Shown: positions 9,876 through 22,460 of the stretch, piece by piece
Layout: each line of letters begins with the position of its first letter
How positions within the stretch are numbered: position 1 is the stretch's first letter
Made by a program: the position numbers and the translations under genes
NCBI GenBank assembly: GCA_951799445.1
Contig: OX637287.1
Span: 17,546,224-17,610,223 of the forward strand
Direction of reading: 5' to 3'
DNA: 64,000 bases
Source: Pseudisothecium myosuroides
Taxonomy: Eukaryota > Streptophyta > Bryopsida > Hypnales > Lembophyllaceae
The notes under the pieces: generated by a model
Told to the model about the DNA's origin: nothing
What the model saw: only the letters and a program-made list of their open reading frames with translations
Database searches by the model: none

Positions 9876-12800
9876 CTATGGCCTGTACCCTGCTGGTGGT
9901 GGAGGGGGGAATCTTCCAGGAGCACGGCGGCTAGCCCCTCCTTCGTCGTTCTCGTCATAACCATTGTTGACATACCGGGGTGAACGAAGCTGTGGGGATG
10001 CAGCTCTCATGGGAGATTCTCGCCTTCTGGGAGAGCGTCCTCTGACTCTAGATGATCGTGGGGAATGTAAGTCGCTGCCAGCCCCTTCAAAGGCCACCCG
10101 CCAGTCCTCAGATTCAATATTGACGGGAGATCCTGAAGCATAACATCACAGGCTTTGGTCAACTTTTTCGGCATTATCACAAGCAGAATGTAAGTTAGGA
10201 GTAGGATTGCAGCATACGTAACGTTCTTGAACAGACTTAACAAGGTCCCTCTTTTCATTCTCTGCCAGTTCAGGACTACTGGGACTCAATACCCAATGTG
10301 GTACATTCACTGAAATCTTAAATTGAACTCCCTCCCTAGACATCTAAGGGAGGGATATTTGTAGCTGGCCTGGTTTTCTAGGACCTTTTTGAGCTATTCA
10401 CGAATGTAATGTAGAAATTGCACTAATGAAACAATAAGCACGAAAAAATTACCATAACCTCTATGCAAATAACCCGCTAACCCACTTATGTGGGTATGCA
10501 AAGATCATTGCAATATTGGTACACTTGCTCAAGCTACCAAATGCATGCTTAGATGGAACATTAAGTGAAACATCCAAACGACACCCTAATCTAACAACTG
10601 CGAACAGGATGAATATTTAGATTTCAAAATATATAATGTGGATGCATAATGAAAACTCAAAACGGCCTAATCTACCATTGAAAGATTATGCAAATTAGTG
10701 ACATCCGAAAAGGGTTGATAAATAGATTGAGATTATCTGATTTTTTACTATTTCCTAAGCCCAAGTTCATTCCCAGAAACCATACTACCGGTAAGCTAAA
10801 ATATGAAACATTGAATATGAAATCTTGCCTGGCTCTCCGCTTTCAGTAGTGGCAGCGGAAGCTCGAGCTTCATTGACACTGAGTTGTCGAGTAAGTCGAC
10901 TCAACATCGAAGCTTGTCGTTTCACCTTCTCACGACGCCGCTTTACCTCAACATCCTCCTGCAGTAGCTCTTGGATTCTCTCTGTGGGATGTGCACTGCC
11001 CACATCCACAAATCCCACACCGTTCTCAACTGCTCACACTACCTTCTTTTTCGGGCTTGAAATGACCAGGGCTCCAAAAAATGTAGGGGTGAAAAACCTT
11101 ACATTTATGGCTTCATTTGCAACTTTAATTCAATATTACCTCAATGGAGCCCATTTCTATAAACGTGGCAAGCTAGCATCGAACATGGAGAACAGTATTG
11201 TATATCATTGCCATGTTTTCTTTTAAGCGTTATGCTGTCATTTGTCATTTTAAAACTTTTACTTGATTGAACAAGTTCCAACCATTGAGGTTATGTTTGT
11301 TATCTTGAAAATGAAACCTCACTGAAAATAATATCCCTTACTACTCTCATGGTTTGGCATGTTATTTCTCATAGCAAGGCTGTACTTTCACATTATCTAG
11401 ACCCCGTGAATTTTGGAGGACAGCTTGACATGTGATACTTTTCACATCACTTCCCCATGTGATTCATTCACCCTAGCTAAATTCGTAAGAAATTGGTTTT
11501 GCAAGTGAAGCATTATCTGGTTGTCTTTAGATTTGTTGACAGTAAATCGAACTTGCCCTCATACCTGATCGAGCTGTAGAGTTGATTAAGCATCGCGTCT
11601 TTTGCTCTTTCGACTTGGCAAAGCACCACTGCCTATAAAAAACAAATAAATTGCAGTAAGTATTGCAAGAAATCCACCCCCCAGTATAGAATAATGCCGA
11701 GAACAATGCAGAATATCACTCCAGAGTCACGAGAAAGAGTTAATGGAGTTGCATGTTCATCAGAACCATGTGAAGAACTCACTTTGGGTACATTGGCTGA
11801 CAGACTATTTAGCACAGCGTCAACGTAGTCCCGAACTTCTTGAGCCATAAGCCTAAGATCCTCGTCTAGATCAGCAGGCCTTCTTACAACAGCGCTCATC
11901 TCCTGCCACCAGCCCAATGAGGCAGGAGGGAAGCTTTTCAGCATACTTGGGAATAGTGGAGCAAAATAAACATATATACATAGAAAACAATGACAAATTC
12001 AAATGATGAAGATGACAATTGAGTTTGTAATTTGGGGGGTCTCATTAATATGAGGTCCCTAATTGCAAAACCTATCTAAATGTGTCACCCCAAAAATCTT
12101 TCCCGCAGTATATTATTGATTATAAATATTGATTCTGAGGATGCCCACGACTTCAACATGAGTGCTTAAATTGACTAGCGTTGGAAACTTCGAAATGAAC
12201 CCCTGTATTAGATTTAGCGGATTGAAAGCTTTTGGAACAGAGGGTTTTAGAGAATTCAGTAGGAAGTATGAAATGTCAGTATTTAAAAACTATAGATCAT
12301 AGAGAAGTCATAAAGAATTTGTATTTTCAAATTTGGAACTTGTCAAGGAGGTGACTTACCCCCGAAGTTTGAGGAGTGCTGCTGTGTCTTTGGCTGGAGT
12401 CAAACTCTGCGTCTCTTTTGATGCTAGGGCCTTGGGCGTTGCCGATGCAGTATCTCAGTTTTGCCATCCACTCAAGCTTCTCAGCCATGTTTTCAGCCTT
12501 CAATACTATAGCATGCTTGGCTGGAACAGAATACAGTGTCAGTATGAATACACAAGTTCACATTCTAGATCCCATAGATTTCCTCCCTTAGGGCTTATGG
12601 AATATCACTTCCTAGGATTCTTGGTCAGAAATTTTTATTGAACTGACCATTGACACCAATGAGCAGGCTCCCAGTCAATGTAGGAGGCAAAGAGACCCTA
12701 GCAGAATTGGATAATGATGTTATGAAAACCAACATTGTACAAAATGAAAAACAGGGCTATCAATCAAATTGAAATTTTTCAATCAAATTGCAATGATAAA

Positions 12801-15800
12801 AATCACCTTTCAAAACCGTCTTGTATGGCATTTTGTGACTCAGCTTGAACATCAGACTTGCTACAGGGTTGACTTGGCCATTGGCCGCCTTTTTGTCTTT
12901 GGAGGATTTCTTCTCACTTGCAGCTTGCTCAGGTTCATCTGCTCCATCTTCAAGTAGGCACTCCTAAAAGACTCGAGACCCGATAAGAATCTTTTTACTC
13001 ACTGAATCCATTTATCAGCCGAGTTCCATATTTAAAACAGCATTAATTCCACTTCTGCTAACTCATTTGATCGTTAAGAGAAACTCAGTGCAAATTATGG
13101 TGCCACATCGAGATCCAGACATTTGAATTCATCTCCACATCAAACCAACATAAATCCCTACAAAAACGCATCATTTCACTCAACATGAAAATAAACTCCC
13201 CAATAGAAAGAATAATAATTTTTAGTGCCAGTGAACGTACTTCAAGGTTGATGATGCCTCGAAAGCTTCTCTCATCTGGAGTTTTCGTGTAAGCAAACTG
13301 CACCCCACCATCAAATCTTAAATTCAAAATTTCATTCAGGATGTCGGCAAGGTGGAGAATCTAGAAAAGATTCGGAACTATCTGTGGAGGCTTAGGGTGA
13401 ACAGTGTTCCAGTCCACTGGATATGAACTGAGCAATATATAACATCTTAGAAATGGTGCATGATGAGCTAGCTTGCCCGAGTGGTCTAAGGGGGGCGACT
13501 TAAGATCGCCTATGCGTAGGCATGCGTGGGTTCAAACCCCACAGCTAGCATTATATTTTGCCATTTCAGTACTTTTTCATTTTCATACTCACGTACTTTC
13601 GCATTTCGTTGTTTTTTTGAATCAAATGACTATTAAATTTTTTTCTTGACAGGAAAGGAATAGGTTGAACCTTGTTAGTCTTCTCGTTGAGAACAAACCA
13701 TTTTTTGCTCCAGTCATTGGTCCTTTCACTTTTTGTGGAAAGCCAACCTGTACAACCCAGCAACCGAATATTTAACTGGCTGTAAAACAAAAATATAGTC
13801 AGTAGCACTATTCCATTTGAAAAAGAAATCCTTTCGATGTTCAATAACAAAGCAAAAGTAATAAAACGATTCCAACACAACTTAGACGAAAATCGGGTCT
13901 CCACAATTTTATCATATGGGGACTCTCCTTCGTCGAATTTTGTATATTTTATCATCAATACATGCCATGTTCTTCACTGATTCTAGTGAATTGAAATTTG
14001 AACCCATTTAAATGATATTCTTCACTATAAGATCAATCAAATGGGTTATTTTAAAACTATACATTTATCAGTCCTTCAGAGTCACGTATTGTGACTTCAT
14101 GATCTGCAAATAGCTTTGATAGCCAGAACTCAAGTACCTGCTGAATTATCACCAATAACTTTCAACGACGAAGGAGCATCCTTGCTTTCTTCATCCGCTT
14201 GCTTCTTTTCCTTCAGAGTTCCTCCCTGTGAAGCAGTTACATTTGCCTGCGGAGTCGTTGCCTGTGGTGTGTATCACATGAAAAAAGTCTTTAATTATAC
14301 AATGGCCCCTTTCCTTCTTACTTAGACGTGATATTCTTCTCCAGATACATTTTTCTAAGGATGGTAACAAGCCGCAGTATCATTACGCAAGATTCCAATT
14401 CTATTAGTCCTGTCATTGCCATAAGCTTAATCATCCTTCCTTCTTCATCGCGACATTGGTGTTCATAAACGGGCAAAATAGAAGACATAATAAAAAGGGT
14501 TTCAGTGAATGAAGCTGAAGAGAGATTTGAGACAACATCATCAAGGCTTCTGTATGACCACAGGACGATTCTTTTTAGAAGCCTTGATGATGTTGTCTAA
14601 AGTTCTTGAAACACTCTTGGATTATTAAAAGCCTTGTTATAAGGTTAGACTTGAGAACCTAACAGCGAAAATAGACAACATTGTGACAGATATACTACAC
14701 CATTTTACAATAGTTGCAAACAGAAAGTGCCAATCTATGCAACATACTTTGCTCAACAAGGTGTGCTCTGCTTCCTGGCCCTTCTTTACATTCCGTCCTT
14801 TGCTTTCATCTTCTCGTCGCAGTCTTTCCATCCTGTAATCGTGCCAGACATTCTCTTAGCATCTGGAGATTGTTCGAAAGACAAACCATGAATGGGAAAG
14901 CCTAAGGTAGGAGAATTTGTTAGTTGGACCACATACAGTATTAGATATACAGAGTCCTAGTTGTTGGAAATCAACTTTTTCAGAAGGGAGAAATGCACAG
15001 GCATTGCGTTGAAAGCAGATAAGATAGATGAATGGATGGATGAGTTACTGAGATGAGATCAGGTCCCCAATTGTTTCAGCACTATCAAAAATAAAAAAAT
15101 AAATTGTGAAGTTGACTACCGGTATCAAGAACGAGATAGAAAATAAATCACCTTCGTTGGACGAGTCTTATAAAGTGCTGAGGTGGAATAAATGCCCTCT
15201 CCATATCAACAAGAGCGACCACCATTTTCTTCGACTCTGAACGATACTCATCTAAAGCAGAATGTGCGATCGCCACCATCTGAATCAAAACACCAAATTC
15301 AAAAAGTTACAAACCATCCGTTAACCCAAAGAAACAAGCCAACGGCAATGAAAACTGTTCTAGCTACAACCAAGAATTTCCTTACCTCGCGCTTCAAAGG
15401 AGGGTACTTTCCCAACCCGGGTGTTGCAATTGCAGCAGCAGAAACAATGTCAACCAGGATACGATGTACCTGAATTGCAGAATCCCAACCAACATTTCAG
15501 ACTCACAAGCAATATGAAAAAATTGTGTGTTGCATCACCAACACCAAAATCTTACACTCTGCAATTTAAAGAAGAATCTTTGAATTGGGAAGAATTAAGA
15601 ACCTCATCTACACAAGATTTAGCCGGATCCTTCGCCAGTTCTAGCGATTTCCGAATGAGTGCCTTTAGTCCCTTCTCAGGGGATAAGAGATAGGGTTGAT
15701 AACCATCAGCTTCCAGAACAAGCTGAAACATAACAAACACGGTGGGTTAGAATCATTGATTCGGGTCACACAAGAGTTTGGACACAAGAACTGAACTTCA

Positions 15801-18800
15801 TGGATTTCTTCAACCTCAAAATTAAGAGTCTGTTCATCTTGGTTCCCACATCAAGTTTACATACCTCCGTTAAGAGGATACCTCTATTCTATTCTATCTA
15901 TTGACAGACCAAACAAAACTACTCTATCCGAATTATATATTATTTACAATATGATCAATCCAATAAGTCAAATAAAACCATGAGCCCTGGGTTCCTTACG
16001 GGGTAACGGAACGGACAAATGAATAAAACCAACGCCTAGAAATACTGCAAGTGACACTCACCTTTTTAATACTGCTCAGTTCGAACAAATTATCAAGTGG
16101 AAGTTGCTTTATCCTTTTTGGAAGACCTCCTTCAAAACTAGCAACCACTTTCCATCCTCCCCCCTGCACAATATGATGCACTTCAATCCTCATCCAGAAT
16201 CTTATCCCAGTCGTTTCTAATACAAATGTGAAGAGATAATCATTGTACACGAGGAAGGGATTTTGGTAACCTAAAGACGTACAATGTAAACTTGAGTCAC
16301 GATGTTACTTGGTCCAGAAGCCTGAAAGTAGAAAGAAGCAAATAGACGAGTACTGCCTCATACCTCGCCAGTGTTGATGTGCTGGAGGAACTTGTCCTCA
16401 AACTCCCTGCAAAGCTCTAAAGCTATTGCTCGAGTTCCTTCTGAAGTCTCCACTCTTAGTTCTCCTAATCTCACCAATTCGTCTTCAACATGTTGTGACT
16501 TTCCGTGCAAACTGTGGACCAACCCGAAGAACAGAAACTGGTGAAATGGAATTCAATCCAAATCAAATACGTACAATACAAACGTTTTCTGGACTACTAA
16601 GATTCTGAGCTAATTCCCAAGTTAGGGTGATTTGCAAAACTACACTGTTTATTCTGTTCAGTGTACATGATACACCATTTCATAGGTTTAATGCTACTTT
16701 GAACAACACATATTAGAGTCCCGGTCCTATTCGTACACAAATCTTGGAATACCAATTAGTGCGCTTTGGAACTTTGTGTTCAATTTCGTAAGATTGGCGC
16801 AATTCAGGATCCAAAATCGTGATCCAAATGTATACAAGGACAGTTATTAAATTAAGTTTCAAGCTGCAAAGGTATGTACACTACTTGAACCCCAAACAAG
16901 CATACTTACTCTATGGCACCCTATTTTGGTGGTACACTAAACCGTGAATCAAAAGAGTGGTGAACTCCAAGAAGATTCTTACCCTGACAAAAGCGTAGGC
17001 AGACGTTGTTTCAGCCGCTTCCGGATTTGCTTGGCGATGGTTTCCACCAGAGCCACTCTTCCGAGCTTGGTTGGTGTGGACTGAGTCAGAAGAGTCTTGA
17101 GAGAGTCGGCTTCGGCTTTCCACGCCGTTTCCAAAGAATCTTCGGAGCCATGAGCCGCAGCAATCGACACGGATTGCCCGATCATCGCCACCCACGGAAT
17201 TTCTTGCGTGCTGGCTGGACCGTTTCCAGAAAGCAGAGCAGCTATTGCATCCAGGCTCCGCCGATCGGATGATGCTTGGTCGACTTTGGTGATCACTCCA
17301 ACAGTTCGCGTAGCTGCACATTAATTGTCCAATTACAGGTCGCAAAAGTTCTACAGCAACTGTCTCCTTCGTTAGCTCATTGATGATTGATTTCAGTAAG
17401 CATTGATGTGCAGGATATGCAATGAGGTAATCAAATTTTAGATCTACTAAAAGGACCACTTTCGATTGCGCAGCTCAAAAGGAACAAGCTTGAAAATTAC
17501 GCCCTGACTGGTGCCAAAAAAATTACTCATTTAGATCGATGTCGACATTGTGCTGGTCCAAGTAACAAGAATGAGAATGAAGAGGTTGCATTTACAAGGC
17601 TCCCCTGTGGCATGATAGCTACCACATTTGGGCAGATTGGACGCATGTTACCTCAAAAGTCTCATAATTGCAATGGAATATTGGACGCTACTAATGTCAC
17701 CCGTAGCTGCACATGATATTAGTTCAAATTCTCAGCTTGCTTATTTGACGTGTGCAATATAAACTCTAAAGTGGCCCAAACAGGGTGTGATGAAAAGGGT
17801 CAGAAAGCAGGTAAATAGGGCCAGTGATGAGCCGACATTTCGGTAATGGGCTTACCGTCAGAATCCAGTTCTTGAGCCAGTTTTAAGGCTTTGGAGGTGG
17901 CAACCTCCCGCACTGATGCAGCTGAAACCACAACCAGAAGAATAGCATCATTGTGCTCAGCAAAGTCTTGCGCCTGAAGAAATACCATTGTGATGACAAG
18001 TAGAAGGATACATTAGTCATGCTCGTCACTGCTATGGCTGTAAGAAAGCTGATGAGGTGCTAATCAAAAAGCATACGAGAAAAAAATTAAAAACCAAAAC
18101 AAACAACTTACGATTGAGTCCTCTGTTGTACCGCCCAGCCCAGGGATATCGCATAACTTCAAAGGCGGAGCTGCACAGGTCCAACTCTTCTGTATCAATG
18201 TCACAGTAGAGTCCGCTCCTAACCTCTAAAGGACGAGGCCCAAATCGGGTCTCATGTTTTTTAGCACTTTTGAGTCGATCGTACGGAGGGTTTCTTTGGT
18301 TTAGTTCTACGCATTTTTTAACCAATAATTGCTCTGTTCTTGACTGGTTCTGGTGATATAAAATTTGCCACCGTCTGGATTATGTTATTTACAGCATGAC
18401 CAATCAAATTAGAACCATGAAATCTTGGGCGTAACAGCGAAGCTTGCTGGTACCAAAGCAGGCCATCACCACGCTCTACCAACCATAATCTCACCTGCAT
18501 CAGACTGGAGGGTGAGCTGAATTCCTTGAGTTCGACCACTCCTTGCATTTGGTGTCCAAGTTTTCAACCTCCCCTGCAAAGAATGACGAACATCGCCTGG
18601 TGCAAATGGACGTGAAGGTAGATACTTTAATAGGTGTCCATAAGTGGGAAAAAAAGAACAAAAATCCAAAGGCCTGAGTGATAATCCTCTGTCTTGCTGA
18701 TGCTCGTAAAGAAAACTGAGACAAACAAAGCTTCTGGATCGCAAGAGACCGTACTTGCCGAGACAAAACTCGGGTTTCTCCCGTCCACAACAAGATACAG

Positions 18801-19626
18801 TCCCCTGTTGCTACTTCCGCTACCGCGCTGCATCTGAATGACAATGGGTGCCCGCGTTGCACCGTTCTCTCCGGTGGGCTGCAACACGCATCCAAGATCG
18901 ACACTCTCGTGTCAAGAAGTCGTAAACCCTAACCTAGAAAATTACAAACACTCTTTCCCTCGGCAAAAAACTCATGAAGATGAATGACATCTGATCCAAA
19001 CCAGATTGCTTGTGCTTCATTGAGGAAAGTCGAAATTATCTACACTTGAAGTATGTTCACTTGACATATACCGCGATTCCTTGTAAGTCCCTCTCTTACA
19101 AGCACAACCTTCCATATCTTGCAAATTGAATCACCCCCAAATGCATGATTCCTAAACGAGCTCTAAATTTAGTCTCAGGAAGCGCTTGCAAGCTGGGTGA
19201 TGAGAAATACCAACACAGGATAGCCCATGAGACTGTTCAGCACTGCAGATTTCCCGGCCCCCTGCTTAGACACACACAAACACACACACAACACGAATGC
19301 CGTGAGTAGCAATCCGAGAAACGCTCCGTCACTTCGGGATACATCTCCTGTTGGCCAATTTGTCCGAGAAGTACGTCAATTGCGCAGAGTTTTGTTTGTA
19401 AATTGCGCAAGAATTTAGCAATTGTGAGGGGCAGGTGAGGCGCGGATCTTACGACGCTGCCAAGGGCGACGATGTTGAGAAACGAAGCCGACTGAGCCTC
19501 GGAGGAATCATCCCCGTCGTCCGCGTCGGCCAGCAACGCCGAAGCCTGCTGCATGGACTCCGCCAGCAGGACGAGGCTCTCCATGGCGCCTGCAAAGCGC
19601 TCCTCGCTCCCTTTCGCGGCAGCCAT
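9876..19626 (-). CDS. DRP2: Dynamin-related protein 2 (DRP2/dynamin-2A type), 22 exons, 937 aa
   Basis: Exons (high to low): 19626-19453, 19261-19211, 18878-18755, 18596-18495, 18170-18112, 17973-17856, 17313-16983, 16511-16364, 16163-16062, 15722-15603, 15469-15386, 15279-15152, 14832-14748, 14261-14138, 13747-13671, 13297-13241, 12963-12807, 12520-12360, 11902-11783, 11632-11565, 10995-10829, 10132-9876. They total 2814 nt with every junction in phase. The GTPase domain has P-loop GSVGAGKS (56-63), switch region [16 protein letters not shown] (158-162) and TKVD (218-221). The dynamin middle domain follows, then a PH domain (about 583-707, [20 protein letters not shown]), the GTPase effector domain (about 748-840, [25 protein letters not shown]) and a Ser/Arg/Pro-rich tail ending [10 protein letters not shown]. 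This GTPase-PH-GED-PRD order defines plant DRP2, the closest relatives of animal dynamin. They bind phosphoinositides and act with clathrin in scission at the plasma membrane and trans-Golgi or cell plate. The length matches known DRP2 (~910-930). The start Met precedes [20 protein letters not shown], aligning with the family N-terminus. All catalytic motifs are intact. Confidence 0.96.
10133..10828 (-). other. DRP2: GC-AG intron (intron 21 of DRP2)
   Basis: The donor reads CCAG|GCAAGA and the acceptor CTTCAG|GA. Only this GC donor keeps the frame (...[15 protein letters not shown]...) and joins the effector domain to the proline-rich tail. No in-phase GT donor is seen close by. GC-AG introns are about 1% of plant introns and are sometimes alternatively spliced. 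Retention or skipping here would remove the SH3-ligand-like tail. Confidence 0.8.
13467..13550 (+). tRNA. tRNA-Leu (UAA), class II, nuclear, intronless
   Basis: The 84-nt sequence folds as a class II tRNA. The acceptor stem is GCTAGCT (13467-13473) with AGCTAGC (13543-13549) and discriminator A. The D arm is GCCCGAGTGGTCTAAGG. The anticodon stem GGCGA/TCGCC has loop CTTAAGA, with anticodon TAA at 13501-13503. The long variable arm is TATGCGTAGGCATGC, and the T arm is GTGGGTTCAAACCCCAC. Internal A and B boxes are present, and TTTT follows within 10 nt (Pol III terminator). It lies antisense inside DRP2 intron 15 (13298-13670). CCA is not encoded, as expected for a nuclear gene. Confidence 0.95.
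14531..14597. repeat. Hairpin with 21-bp perfect stem in DRP2 intron 13
   Basis: GACAACATCATCAAGGCTTC plus T (14531-14551) is repeated as an exact reverse complement at 14577-14597, with a 25-nt loop. It lies within the intron between exons 14832-14748 and 14261-14138 and would be transcribed with DRP2. The stem size resembles a minimal miRNA-like precursor, but perfect pairing also fits a mini fold-back transposon. Confidence 0.7.
18223..18430. mobile_element. Short TTAA-family element in DRP2 intron 4
   Basis: The left end is CTAA|CCTCTAAAGGACGAGGCCC; the right end is CTTGGGC|GTAA, so both flanks are one change from TTAA. The interior resembles the 63.7-kb element (ATATGATCAAT..., AACTATGAATC) in spacing and in motifs such as GACCAATCAAATT...ATGAAATC. 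It is about 208 bp with no coding capacity. Related but more decayed sequence also occurs in other introns of this gene (near 13.85-14.08 and 15.83-16.0 kb). Confidence 0.5.
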
Positions 19627-19689
19627 GTGGACTCCTTCTCAGTCCTCCCCTTGAACTCCAAGTCGGGCAACAAGTAACGCTCGATCGCA

Positions 19690-19773
19690 ACAATTCACGG
19701 AACAATTCACGGGACAATTCAAGGGACAATCCGCGAGACAATTCACGAGACAATTCAAGGGACAATTCAGCAC
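19690..19773. repeat. Seven 12-bp tandem repeats just upstream of DRP2
   Basis: The unit ACAATTCAMGGG occurs seven times with small changes, 64-147 nt upstream of the DRP2 ATG, so it is probably in the 5' UTR or core promoter. Read on the gene strand, the repeats are open in the frame of 19508-19765, which would give an upstream frame of repeated Leu-Ser-Arg-Glu-like units overlapping the true start. Confidence 0.75.
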
Positions 19774-20544
19774 GAGAGCTACAAGAAATTGCGACAGACC
19801 CAAATGGTTCCGCGCGGCGCTCACGTGCAAGCCCAGCGCAGAAAAATCAGACTCCGCAGAGCCATGATCGTGCACCGACTAGCTACTTCGACGGTAACCC
19901 TGTTGTCATGTTGTGCAGCACTGCTGTATCCCCACCCCAGGGAATTCTTCGGCGAATCTGGAAGCTGGGGAGCGTGAGTTCCACGGCAAGCACGACCTGA
20001 ATTCAGCTCCGTGTACCTTGGAGAAGCATCTGCGACGACCAGCAGGAATCACAGGCAGGGTCGCTGGCGACAAAGAAGACGAAAGCTCGTAACTTGGGTT
20101 CGGAAACTTCGTCCCAAAGTCCGTCGCAACAGTGAGTGAGTCCCCGAGGGTGTATGACTTCGTTTGAAGTGACAAAATGAGAGCATATTCGCTGCCCATG
20201 GGAGACGACTTTTATTCGGAAATTGCAGTCGAAGTGGAGTGCGAGGCAGACCAGGTCGAGCCCAGGCGGGGATGAAGATATGAAGTTCGTGGCTTACAAT
20301 TAATTGTTTAGGCCCCATGCCATGCCGTGCAAAGCTCGCAGCGATGGATGTGCGTGACTTCGGAGAACCAGTTCGGGCAATTTTCATATACTTTGTGCAA
20401 TTTTTTGGAGGGGCAAAGCAGATTGTCGGCAGTCATGGCTGAGTTCGTGTCGATTCATTCTGCTGTGCTTTCGATGTTCACTTTTTCTGAAACGCTTCCA
20501 GTGATCTCTTGATGGAAACTGCTGCTGGAAACCAATCGGGAATA

Positions 20545-20918
20545 GGGGTAGTCACAGCCCCTCCGAGATTGAGATTTTCTCTGAGAAATTTCTTCAGGCG
20601 CATGAAATGGGGAGCCAATGGGGAGCCTTGTTTTGTGGAGGGGCTGTGACACCCCTTTTGCAGCGAAAATGAAATCTCCGAGAAGGTTCAATTGCATAGC
20701 ACCACGGCAACCACGGCAAACCAATCACGGAGCAGAAGGTGAAATTTTCTCGGAGAAAATGCCGTTCATAGCTCCTTTCTTCACCTGCAGAGGAGAAGAA
20801 CATCACACTCTGAACCTCAGAGGTTTAGCGATCCCGAAACAACAGAAAACCACTTACACAAAGCCATGCGTCCAATCTCCGAGAAGTGGACAATTCTCAG
20901 AGGGGCTGTGACTACCCC
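20545..20918. mobile_element. TA-flanked TIR element (~374 bp)
   Basis: The terminal inverted repeats GGGGTAGTCACAGCCCCTCC (left) and GGGGTAGTCACAGCCCCTCT (right, inverted) are bordered by TA on both sides. A third, diverged copy of the terminal motif (GGGGCTGTGACACCCC) sits at 20640-20655, and CTCCGAGA/TCTCGGAG motifs recur. There is no open frame of note. It is probably a mariner-like MITE near the DRP2 promoter side. Confidence 0.7.
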
Positions 20919-21536
20919 TAATGGGTCACAGATGAATCCTCGAAATTAGGGTGCAAAGCTTTGTCGCTCACAAAGAGCATCTCCACCAATGCGGCAAGCT
21001 TCGTCACATCAAATAAGAGAGGGTCACTTGATTATTCCAACATTAACTTGCAAATTACAATATTAACTTTCAACCAATCCAAAATCTTCAACTTTGCCAA
21101 GCTAAAAGAATATGCAATATTTATTATACTGACGTATTATTTGTAGAAGAAAAAGTGATATTTGATGGAATTATCACCTCTAACAAAAATTGTTTATTTG
21201 TCATGGTAAAGAAAATTTAAAGGGCATTAATTAATCATCCAAGATTTGTTGCTAATCCAAAATTACGCCTTATGAATATATAATGATGCTCTAACAATGT
21301 ATACTACTAGAACTAGTGAAGTTTTTTGTTTTTCTTTTGGAATCTCAAAACCTTCCCAAAAAAAAAAAATTGTTATAGGATTCAACCCAATCACAATAAG
21401 TGAAATATAATTTTGGCATGTTCCTATTGTATGCCTTAACTACACAAGACGTAAATGAGACCAAGAATTTTTTTCTTTGTCTCGCTAACTGTCAACAATG
21501 TCAGGGAGGAGATAACAAAGGATACTACTGCTTTAA

Positions 21537-22460
21537 CCCCTAAAGGCCCAAGGCATTTTCTGGCTCCGAAACCACTGAAAACTGCCATTTCTGTTGCGAT
21601 CACTCCCTAAACCAAAAAAAACTTTTTTTTAAGAATCTAATTGTAGGATCTTGTACTTCACTTGTCTCAGATCATGTGGTAAAAATTTCATGAAGTTTGA
21701 CCATACGGATTGGAAGATATTAGCGTTTGAAGTTGGAAAAAGAAGTTTTTTTGAACTCTGGATTGCAATTTCAGATGACTTTGACGGCCATTTGTGGATT
21801 GTTTTTGCACTACACACCATAAAGTTAAATTTTTTTATGTTGAAAATTTGAGTTGAGAGTCGGGGAAAAAAATCTCAGAATGTCAAAACTTGATTTTCAC
21901 ATATAAAAAAATTGTTAAGTAGAAGTAGGTTCAAAATTGAACAAAACACTAAATCTTCAATAGCTCTTAGATGGAATTAAAAAACCATAATTCCAACGGT
22001 GGGATTGTTCTTGCAAACAAACTTAACCTTTTCAAAAAAAAAAATTTGAAAAAATTTGAAAATTGCATTCAAAAATGAATTTTATAAGTTGTTTTTTGAA
22101 GAAGACGCTTAGATTGCCCGAAAAACAAGATTGTCCGTAACTTTCTCATTTTGAGTCCAAATAGAATGAATCAAAGCTTCAAATATAGACAAAAACATGA
22201 TCTTTGAGGGGAAAAAAAAAAAAAAAAAAAAAATCAAGTTTCAAAAGTTTTTTTTTTCTGCCCGGCGAACTGCTTTTTTGACTTTGGGTGGCATACCTTT
22301 TTATCCCAGGCACCAATTGAAAAAAAAATTATATTTTTGGAAAGCTAATGTGATTTCCTATCTTCAAAAAAAGTTTCAAAAAATCAGGTTGAAATTTCAG
22401 GTCGCAAGAGCCTCCCCGAAATCCCAAGTGTCCCCCGAGGGGACTTTGGGCCTTTAGGGG
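21537..22460. mobile_element. TTAA-family element, copy A (924 bp)
   Basis: The left flank TTAA (21533-21536) is followed by CCCCTAAAGGCCCAAGG. The right end reads GGACTTTGGGCCTTTAGGGG followed by ATCA, a decayed flank. The interior shares ordered blocks with the copies at 38.4, 40.5 and 60.2 kb, for example GAATGAATCAAAGCTTC and TTCCTATCTTCAAAAA. It contains an A-rich tract near 22210 and no transposase. Confidence 0.75.

Noticed and set aside
10825..11226. 133-codon plus frame over DRP2 exon 21
   Set aside because: It is antisense to a spliced exon with clear GED sequence; no domain on the plus strand.
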